Shown here one piece after another: positions 6,228 through 11,238 of a stretch of DNA of 11,238 nt (its first letter is position 1; each line of letters starts with the position of its first letter). The DNA is taken from NCBI GenBank assembly GCA_002479245.1, contig DLMG01000022.1:1-11238 (forward strand), given 5' to 3'. This DNA is from Verrucomicrobia subdivision 3 bacterium UBA7542. GTDB taxonomy: Bacteria; Verrucomicrobiota; Verrucomicrobiia; Limisphaerales; UBA11358. The notes beneath the pieces were generated by a model. It saw only the letters and a program-made list of their open reading frames with translations, did not search any database and was not told where the DNA came from. Both the position numbers and the translations under genes were made by a program.

Positions 6228-7895
6228 ATGATTCAAGTCAACGGACTTCTTGATCACGTCGCGGATCTGGTTGACCGGTTTCACCTGGTGAACCTGCGGC
6301 CGCAAATCGCCGCGTGCCAGCAGCAGCTTGGCGCGCCGGAGCGGATTGATGTGGCGGTGTTCGGGCGTTTCAAGGCCGGGAAAAGTTCCTTTTTGAATCA
6401 TCTGGCCGGGCAGTCCGTTCTGCCCATTGGTGTGCTGCCGTTGACCGCCATCGTTACGCGCCTGCGCCACGGGCCAGTGGAGCGGGCGGTGGTGCGGTTT
6501 CTCGACGGCACGGTGAAGTCAATCCCGCTTGACGACATCGGCCTCTACGTGGGCGAGAACGAAAATCCGCGCAACATCAAGCAAGTAGCGAGCGTGGAAG
6601 TGGAGTTGCCGGCGCTGCAATCGTTCGCGCCGCTGGAATTCGTGGACACGCCGGGCCTGGGCAGCGCGTTCACGCACAACACCGAGGTCGCGCTGAACTG
6701 GCTTCCAAACGTGGGCGCGGCGCTGGTGGCCGTGAGCGCCGATTCGCCGCTGTCCGAGCGCGACCTGGACCTGCTCGATCAACTCCGCCGGCACACGCCC
6801 AAGATTGCTCTGCTGCTCACGAAGGCGGATTTGCTGACGGAGTCCCAGCGAGCCGAAGTGCGGGAGTTTCTGCGCCGGCAACTGGCTGAACACTGGGGCA
6901 ATGGCGGCCTGCCGGTGTTTTTCTATTCCATCAAACCTGAGTTGCCGGAGTTAAAAACGGTTTTGGTGGAGCGTCTCCTCGAACCGCTTCGCCAGGATCG
7001 CGGGGCGGCGGCGGAGCAAATCTTGCGGCATAAACTCATCTCGCTCATCAGCCAGGCGCTCGACTATTTGCGCGTCGCGCTGGCGGCGGCGACCCAGGCG
7101 GAAGATTCGCGGCAGGCGTTGCACAACCGGTTGTTGGAAGAACGCGGGCAGTTCGACGCGCTGCGCGAGGAACTGCACTTGCTGGCGCACGACGTGGCCG
7201 GGCAGGCGCTGGAACAATCCGTGCAACGCCTGCAGCCGATTCGGCAAACGCTGCAAGCCAAAGTCACCACCGATTTGGAGGCGCAGTTGCAGCAATGGCG
7301 GTTGCGGCTGCCGCCACTGCTGGAAGCCTGGCGCGAATGGCTCAACGGTTTTCTGAGTTACGAGTTGAGCGAGGTATCGCAGGCGCAACGCGGGATGTTT
7401 TGCGAACCGTTGCACAAGGCGCGCGAACGGCTGACGCGCGCTCTTCGCGCTTTTCAGGACCGGCTGGCCGACCACGTCAAGGCCGCGCTGGGCGTGACTC
7501 TGACGCGGCGCGAGTTCGCCTTGGAAGTGCGCGAGCCGTCCGCCCCGCCGGTGAATGTGTCCTATGCCTTTGATGCGGCGTTTACCATGATTGGCTGGCT
7601 CATTCCGCTGATACTTTTCCACAAGCCGATCGAGCGCGTGCTGCTGCGCAAAGCGCGATGGGAAGTGGAGAAAAACCTGTCGCGGCTCGCGGCGGCCTGG
7701 CAGACGCGCGTCAGCGCCGGCGTTCAGGAGTTGCGACGGCAGGCCGAGCAATATGCGCTCAACGAACTGGCAACTCTGGAACAAATGCTGGCCCAGGGTC
7801 AATCCAACCAGCCGCAACTGGAACAGGCGATTGCTTTGTTGACCGAGGCGCTGGAGAAAATCCACAACCCACGAACTGAAACAGCTCGTCCATGA
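6228..7895 (+). CDS. Dynamin-like GTPase, smaller member of the pair
   Basis: A 555-residue dynamin-superfamily GTPase. G1 is GRFKAGKSS (46-54), the switch-I region is LPIGVLPLTAIVTR (65-78), G3 is DTPGLGS (140-146) and G4 is TKAD (198-201). Long helical stretches with many Gln, Leu and Arg follow. A hydrophobic segment AFTMIGWLIPLILF (about residues 448-461) with basic residues after it resembles a membrane-inserting paddle, which the larger paralogue lacks. One of the two may therefore anchor to membrane and the other be a soluble partner, as in known bacterial dynamin pairs. The final residues HNPRTETARP look wrong: from 7873 the +1 frame continues with coding-like ELKQLVHDLEQFQNRRRE to a TGA at 7927-7929. 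All seven annotated-frame codons from 7872 to the stop end in A or T, against mostly G or C in the other frame. A 1-nt frameshift at the CCC 7868-7870 is likely. Confidence 0.9.
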   Translation: MIQVNGLLDHVADLVDRFHLVNLRPQIAACQQQLGAPERIDVAVFGRFKAGKSSFLNHLAGQSVLPIGVLPLTAIVTRLRHGPVERAVVRFLDGTVKSIPLDDIGLYVGENENPRNIKQVASVEVELPALQSFAPLEFVDTPGLGSAFTHNTEVALNWLPNVGAALVAVSADSPLSERDLDLLDQLRRHTPKIALLLTKADLLTESQRAEVREFLRRQLAEHWGNGGLPVFFYSIKPELPELKTVLVERLLEPLRQDRGAAAEQILRHKLISLISQALDYLRVALAAATQAEDSRQALHNRLLEERGQFDALREELHLLAHDVAGQALEQSVQRLQPIRQTLQAKVTTDLEAQLQQWRLRLPPLLEAWREWLNGFLSYELSEVSQAQRGMFCEPLHKARERLTRALRAFQDRLADHVKAALGVTLTRREFALEVREPSAPPVNVSYAFDAAFTMIGWLIPLILFHKPIERVLLRKARWEVEKNLSRLAAAWQTRVSAGVQELRRQAEQYALNELATLEQMLAQGQSNQPQLEQAIALLTEALEKIHNPRTETARP

Positions 7896-7927
7896 TTTGG
7901 AGCAATTCCAGAACCGGCGGCGTGAGT

Positions 7928-8009
7928 GATTTACGAATTACGAATTACGAATTACGCGACTTGGAGAAAACCAAGGCCCTCGTAAATCAAAAATCGCAAA
8001 TCGTAAATC
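7928..8009 (+). repeat. Short tandem and inverted AT-rich repeat (ACGAATT x3)
   Basis: ACGAATT is repeated three times in a row at 7933-7953, followed by ACG. GATTTACG at 7928-7935 is matched by its reverse complement CGTAAATC at 7981-7988 and again at 8002-8009. Translated, it gives the ITNYEL pattern often met where such intergenic repeats are wrongly included in proteins. Base composition is much richer in A and T than the flanking genes. It is most simply read as an intergenic element between the second GTPase and the FGE-domain gene. Confidence 0.75.
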
Positions 8010-8026
8010 CCAAAGATGGTTCGGTG

Positions 8027-8926
8027 ATGCGACTTGTTCCGGCGGGCGAATTCATCGTGGGTTCAACACCGGAGCAGATTGAGGCGGCGCGGCTCATGGA
8101 CATCGGCGGTCATGAATTCACGCTCCTGGACGAGTTGCCCCAGTTCCGCGCGCTCTTGCCTGATTTTTATCTGAGTGAGCACGCCGTGACTAATCAGCAA
8201 TTTGCCGCGTTCCTTCGCGAAACCCGGCCTTCTCCCGAACAACTCAAGAATTTGGCTCCGGCGCTGGTACGAATCAGCGTTCCGGGCAGGGCGGGCAGTC
8301 CTCTGCCCGCCGCGAACGCGGTGAAGTCTTCGCTCATCAGCGCCGACGAACGGCGCGCACGGAGTGACGCGCCCTGCCTTGCCGAGCCGTATCAGGTCGC
8401 GCCCGGCTTTGAGCGGCATCCCGTCATCCATGTCTCGTGGTTCGGAGCGGAAGCTTATTGCCGTTGGGCTGGATTGCGTTTGCCAACGGAAATCGAATGG
8501 GAAAAAGCCGCGCGCGGCACGGATGGACGACTTTACCCGTGGGGCAACGAGTGGCGTGATGATTTTTTGCGTTGGGATGGAGACAAGCTTCGTAAATACG
8601 AAACCACCGCGCCGGTGGACGCCTATCCCGAAGGCCGTTCGCCCTATGGCATCTTTCAAATGGCGGGCAACGTGGATGAATGGTGTGCGGATTGGTATCA
8701 ATGGGACGTTTACCGTCGTTATGCGACTGGCGATTTGCGTCCGCCGCCGGGCGGCGAGATGCGCGTGGTGCGCGGCGGGACATGTGCCGGTTGGAAGAAA
8801 ATCCGCTTTCGTTGCGCGCATCGGCGTGGCAACGACGCGGCAATTGTCAATGTGCTCTACCCCGGCATCCGCTGCGCGTGCGACATTTCGGCGGTTAAAA
8901 CGTGCCACCACCCTGTTGATGAGTAA
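8027..8926 (+). CDS. FGE-sulfatase (SUMF1/EgtB/PvdO-like) domain protein
   Basis: A single FGE-sulfatase domain of 299 residues. Residue numbers here count from ATG 8027. MRLVPAGEFIVGS opens the domain, then FYLSEHAVTNQQFAAFLRE (47-65), HPVIHVSWFGAEAYCRWAGL (131-150), LPTEIEWEKAARG, YPWGNEW, YGIFQMAGNVDEWCADW, VVRGG and RFRCAHR. Members either make formylglycine in sulfatases, act on small thiols, or have lost activity. The two copper-binding Cys of true FGE are not both present: GGTCAGWKK lacks the second, so sulfatase activation is doubtful. An inserted palindromic element encodes about residues 87-118. The frame is open back to an ATG at 7892 that overlaps the upstream stop, but those 45 codons run through an AT-rich repeat; 8027 is preferred. 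NPKDGSV just upstream resembles family N-termini, so a start such as TTG 7961 remains possible. The stop overlaps the next gene by 8 bp. Confidence 0.85.
   Translation: MRLVPAGEFIVGSTPEQIEAARLMDIGGHEFTLLDELPQFRALLPDFYLSEHAVTNQQFAAFLRETRPSPEQLKNLAPALVRISVPGRAGSPLPAANAVKSSLISADERRARSDAPCLAEPYQVAPGFERHPVIHVSWFGAEAYCRWAGLRLPTEIEWEKAARGTDGRLYPWGNEWRDDFLRWDGDKLRKYETTAPVDAYPEGRSPYGIFQMAGNVDEWCADWYQWDVYRRYATGDLRPPPGGEMRVVRGGTCAGWKKIRFRCAHRRGNDAAIVNVLYPGIRCACDISAVKTCHHPVDE
8285..8378 (-). repeat. REP/BIME-like palindromic element inserted in frame in the FGE-domain gene (copy B, reverse orientation)
   Basis: Bases 8351-8378 are the reverse complement of bases 3970-3997 in the first GTPase gene with one T/C difference. 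The other arm (8285-8311) matches the second arm of that element with a few changes. The left hairpin here is a perfect 9-bp stem, GGCGGGCAG (8290-8298) with CTGCCCGCC (8303-8311), around TCCT. The right pairs GGCGCG (8352-8357) with CGCGCC (8368-8373) and CAC with GTG. At 94 bp it is 18 bp longer than copy A, a multiple of three, and both are read in the same frame (GRA at one end, DAP at the other). It lies in a loop before the conserved HPVIHVSW strand. Confidence 0.85.
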
Positions 8927-9611
8927 CTGCCCAACAGTTCCAGTTGAGACCGGCACGAGTGTTTCGGAGTTCGCAAAGGCGCTTGAGTCGGGCCGATGCC
9001 CGGTTTGTGCCTTGTTGCAGGCGGACGAGTTCCAAGAACTGTGCCGGTGGGTTGGGGGCAACGTGGCCGACGAAGGCAATCGCCGGCGGCTGGACGAAGC
9101 GGGCGGATTCTGCAATTACCACTTCTGGTTGCTGTGCGAGATTCACTCGCCTCAAAGCGGCTCGCTGGTTAACAATTACATCGCCGCAAAATTTCTCGAT
9201 TTGTTGCGCGAAGAATCAAATGGTGGCGGACAGGTTCGCGCGCAATGGTTGCGAAACGCCGCGGAGAAGTGCCCGCTCTGCATCCATCTCGCCCGTCGCG
9301 AAGCACAGCACGTCCACGCGTTTGTGGATTGGCTTGAACAGCCACCCTCCTGGCAGGCATACGAAAATTCACGCGGATTGTGTCTGCCCCATCTGCTGCA
9401 TTGTCAGCCGCTGATGGGAAATGAATCGCTTCGCAGACAGCTGGATCATTTTCAATCTGCGCAAATCGAACACTTGCAAAAAGAGATGCGCGAACTCGTC
9501 CGCAAATTCGAGTCGGGACAACGATGGGAGATTTCTCCCGACGAATGGGATGCCTGCAAGCGCATTATTGAAAAACTGGTCGGACGTAAAGGCACCGCAA
9601 ATCCACCATGA
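8919..9611 (+). CDS. Cys/His-rich protein with duplicated CPxC ... CxxH sites (DUF6062-like)
   Basis: A 230-residue protein not firmly recognised; it resembles the DUF6062 family as I remember it. Two similar halves each carry a CPxC and a later GxCxxH: C27-P-V-C30 with C65-N-Y-H68 in GGFCNYHFW, and C118-P-L-C121 with C155-L-P-H158 in RGLCLPHLL. Each set could bind one zinc ion or an iron-sulfur cluster; zinc is the simpler guess. The C-terminal third is helical and charged (HFQSAQIEHLQKEMRELVRKF). There is no signal peptide or membrane segment. The open frame runs back to 8364, but that part overlaps the FGE-domain gene and has no family features, so ATG 8919 is used; it overlaps the upstream stop by 8 bp, indicating coupled translation. 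Its place in the operon suggests it serves the GTPase system; the function is unknown. Confidence 0.8.
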   Translation: MSNCPTVPVETGTSVSEFAKALESGRCPVCALLQADEFQELCRWVGGNVADEGNRRRLDEAGGFCNYHFWLLCEIHSPQSGSLVNNYIAAKFLDLLREESNGGGQVRAQWLRNAAEKCPLCIHLARREAQHVHAFVDWLEQPPSWQAYENSRGLCLPHLLHCQPLMGNESLRRQLDHFQSAQIEHLQKEMRELVRKFESGQRWEISPDEWDACKRIIEKLVGRKGTANPP

Positions 9612-9769
9612 CCTTCTACTGCGCAACTGCGCCGCCAAGCCAAGGAACTGTTCGGAACGAACTGGCCACACTGGAACAAATGCTCGCGCAAACCAATACC
9701 AACAAACTGCAACTGCGTGAGGCCATCCGGGAACTGGAAGCCGTCCGGACGCAGTTGAAGTCTCCCTGA
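9608..9769 (+). pseudogene. 3' remnant of a third dynamin-like GTPase gene, readable as a 53-codon ORF
   Basis: The ORF starts with an ATG overlapping the upstream stop (ATGA) and ends at TGA 9767-9769. From codon 16 it reads RNELATLEQMLAQ and then LQLREAIRELEAV, closely matching the C-terminal NELATLEQMLAQ of the second dynamin-like GTPase (about 7757-7792). Just upstream, one frame over, bases 9627-9653 read LRRQAKELF, matching LRRQAEQYA of the same protein at the expected place. The homology therefore continues across a 1-nt frameshift near 9653. Codon differences from the intact gene are mostly at third positions, as expected from an old paralogue that was functional before decay. The first 15 residues of the 53-codon ORF would then be meaningless. 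Whether the short ORF is translated is unknown. Confidence 0.65.
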
Positions 9770-9791
9770 TTCCTTGTCAAAGTAACCGCGC

Positions 9792-11021
9792 ATGTCAACC
9801 TCAGTTGATTCCGCAAAAGGATCTCCGCCAAAATTCCGCTGGCTTAACCGCACCGTCCTCGGCATCGGGCTGGCGTCGCTGTTCAGCGATTGGTCGCACG
9901 AAATCGCCACGACGGTCCTGCCCGCGTTTCTCGCGTCCATGGGCGCGGCGGCGGCGTGGCTCGGCGTGATTGAAGGCGTCGCCGACGGCTTGTCCAGCTT
10001 CGCCAAGATGGCGTCCGGCTTTTACACGGACAAACTGCAGCGCCGCAAACCCATCGCCGTCGTTGGCTATCTCGTCACCGCGCTCGGCACGGCGTCTTTC
10101 GGACTGGCAACGGCGGCGTGGCACATTTTGATTTCGCGGTCGCTCGCGTGGCTCGGACGCGGCGTGCGCACGCCCGTGCGCAAGGCGCTGCTCGCCGCCG
10201 CTGTCACGCGCGAAACCTACGGTCGCGCCTTCGGCTTCGAGCGGATGATGGACACCATCGGCGCAATTGTCGGCCCGGCCACGGCTTTTGTTTTGCTCGC
10301 CGCGCTGCACCACAATTATCGCCGTGTTTTCCTGCTGACGCTCATTCCCGGTATTTGCGCCGCCGGAGTGATAGCGTTTCTGGTCCGGGAAAAGGAGCGT
10401 AAACCCGTGGCGCATGTCTCATTCGGCGAACGGCTGCGTTTGCTGCCGCGGCCTTACCGGAAATTTCTCGTCGCCGTCGGAATTTTCGGCGCGGGCGACT
10501 TCGCCCCCACGTTGTTGATTCTGCTGGCGACGCAAAAGCTCGCGCCGGCGCTGGGTCCGGCCATGGCCGCCAGCGTCGCGGTCGGGTTTTACGTGTTGCG
10601 GAACATTTATTACGCCGGGTTCGCCTACGTGGCGGGCGGGCTCGCGGACCGTTTCAAAAAGCAATTTGTGCTCGCGTTCGGTTACGCGCTGGCGGCGGTG
10701 ATGGCGTTGCTGATTGTGGCCGCGCCGATGACCATCTGGCTGCTCGGCATTATTTTCATTCTCAGCGGCATGCATGTGGCGATTGGAGAAACGCTGGAAG
10801 ACTCGTTCTGCGCGGAACTGGTGGGTGAGGAACAGCACGGCATGGCGTTCGGTGTGCTGGCCACCGTGAACGGCGTGGGCGATTTCCTGTCGAGCATCAT
10901 CGTCGGCGCATTGTGGACGGCGGCGGGCACCAGCGTGGCGTTTGGCTACAGTGCGGTATTGTTTTCCCTCGGCGCCTTGCTGGTTTTGCAGACAAGACCG
11001 GCAACCACGGATGGACACTGA
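9792..11021 (+). CDS. MFS transporter (12 predicted transmembrane segments)
   Basis: A 409-residue major facilitator superfamily permease of the inner membrane; substrate unknown. SLFSDWSHEIATTVLPAFL (29-47) is the first-helix pattern of a widespread subgroup in which Asp and Glu line the path. The loop 2-3 motif A is present as GFYTDKLQRRKP (76-87), repeated in the second half as GGLADRFKK (282-290). GRGVRTPVRKALLA (122-135) and GRAFGFERMMDTIGAIVGP (144-162) match the conserved loop 4 and helix 5 region. About twelve hydrophobic stretches can be counted, split by a basic central loop (REKERKPVAHVSFGERLRLLPRPYRKF, in two parts around residue 212). It starts 22 bp after the GTPase remnant, without a clear Shine-Dalgarno, and may be the last gene of the operon or independent. 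The last residues, TTDGH, and the stop come from a repeat-like tail. Confidence 0.9.
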   Translation: MSTSVDSAKGSPPKFRWLNRTVLGIGLASLFSDWSHEIATTVLPAFLASMGAAAAWLGVIEGVADGLSSFAKMASGFYTDKLQRRKPIAVVGYLVTALGTASFGLATAAWHILISRSLAWLGRGVRTPVRKALLAAAVTRETYGRAFGFERMMDTIGAIVGPATAFVLLAALHHNYRRVFLLTLIPGICAAGVIAFLVREKERKPVAHVSFGERLRLLPRPYRKFLVAVGIFGAGDFAPTLLILLATQKLAPALGPAMAASVAVGFYVLRNIYYAGFAYVAGGLADRFKKQFVLAFGYALAAVMALLIVAAPMTIWLLGIIFILSGMHVAIGETLEDSFCAELVGEEQHGMAFGVLATVNGVGDFLSSIIVGALWTAAGTSVAFGYSAVLFSLGALLVLQTRPATTDGH

Positions 11022-11052
11022 TGAACCCAACGCGGCCTTTGGCCGCAACCAC

Positions 11053-11199
11053 AGATTTTGGACTGCGGCGGGAATCCCTTAGAGCGGGAGCCGCGCCGCT
11101 TTTGGAAGCAACCGGCAGCACGGAAAGCGGTGTCGCCGCTGTCCACCCTCCGCAGTGCTGCTACGGAGGACGGGCGCTCTGCCACCGCAGTCCAAATCT
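11053..11199 (+). repeat. Palindromic repeat element downstream of the MFS gene
   Basis: AGATTTTGGACTGCGG at 11053-11068 is matched by its reverse complement at 11185-11199 with one base fewer. Inside lie smaller palindromes: AGCGG/CCGCT around 11134-11148 and CCTCCG/CGGAGG around 11147-11170. No coding frame with recognisable features covers it. It could act as a transcription end for the operon, but there is no T-tract, and a dispersed palindromic repeat is the simpler reading. Bases 11200-11238 show nothing recognisable. Confidence 0.7.
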
Positions 11200-11238
11200 T
11201 TGTCGTCCGTGCGCGAAGTTGCAGGATTGTATTACGGA

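Noticed and set aside
6951..7865. 304-codon open frame on the - strand opposite the second GTPase
   Set aside because: Low-complexity Gln/Arg/Leu product typical of the mirror of a Leu/Gln-rich coiled-coil gene; no start signal.
7933..7956. Tandem repeats considered as a CRISPR array
   Set aside because: Units are 7 bp and directly adjacent with no spacers, and no cas genes are present.
8364..8918. Upstream extension of the Cys/His gene to 8364
   Set aside because: It lies wholly within the FGE-domain gene in another frame, and its Arg/Ser-rich product is typical of a shadow frame.

Overview
The window is a 60%-GC-type bacterial chromosomal segment with every recognisable gene on the + strand. 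Its style points to Verrucomicrobiota or a related PVC-group bacterium: GC-rich genes with weak Shine-Dalgarno signals, tightly packed operons, paired dynamin-like GTPases beside an FGE-sulfatase-domain gene, and a very high density of dispersed palindromic repeats. This placement is inference from gene content and repeat style; no marker gene proves it.

Layout. Bases 1-51 look like the last codons of an upstream gene. A short housekeeping operon follows: a universal stress protein (79-504) and enolase (510-1814). A structured repeat of about 100 bp (1824-1925) runs into the start codon of a P-loop ATPase (1923-2636), which is followed after 1 bp by a 701-residue dynamin-like GTPase (2638-4743). 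A gene-free stretch (4744-5081) holds a large inverted repeat, a possible promoter and a second copy of the structured repeat. That copy ends on the start codon of a metallophosphoesterase (5082-6221). Next, with tiny gaps or overlaps, come a second dynamin-like GTPase (6228-7895), an FGE-sulfatase/SUMF1-domain protein (about 8027-8926), a protein with duplicated CxxC/CxxH sites (8919-9611), a short remnant of a further dynamin-like gene (9608-9769) and an MFS transporter (9792-11021). The last 200 bp are palindromic repeat sequence.

How the parts may work together. The two dynamin-like GTPases, the AAA/STAND-type ATPase, the metallophosphoesterase, the FGE-domain protein and the Cys/His protein look like one functional cluster split into two transcription units. 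Bacterial dynamin-like proteins often occur as adjacent pairs that co-assemble on membranes, so membrane remodelling, repair or stress/phage defence is a reasonable inference, but nothing here proves a specific role. The most striking non-coding signal is that both units begin with related copies of one structured element whose terminal hairpin pairs with the start codon region. This could be shared translational control, or a mobile palindrome that inserted twice at start codons.

A second striking signal is a REP/BIME-like repeat inserted in frame, in opposite orientations, inside two genes of the same cluster (3970-4045 in the first GTPase, 8285-8378 in the FGE-domain gene). Its hairpins vary by compensatory base changes. 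Local oddities include a likely frameshift at the 3' end of the second GTPase gene, the remnant of a third GTPase, and a proline in place of the conserved catalytic-loop serine of enolase.
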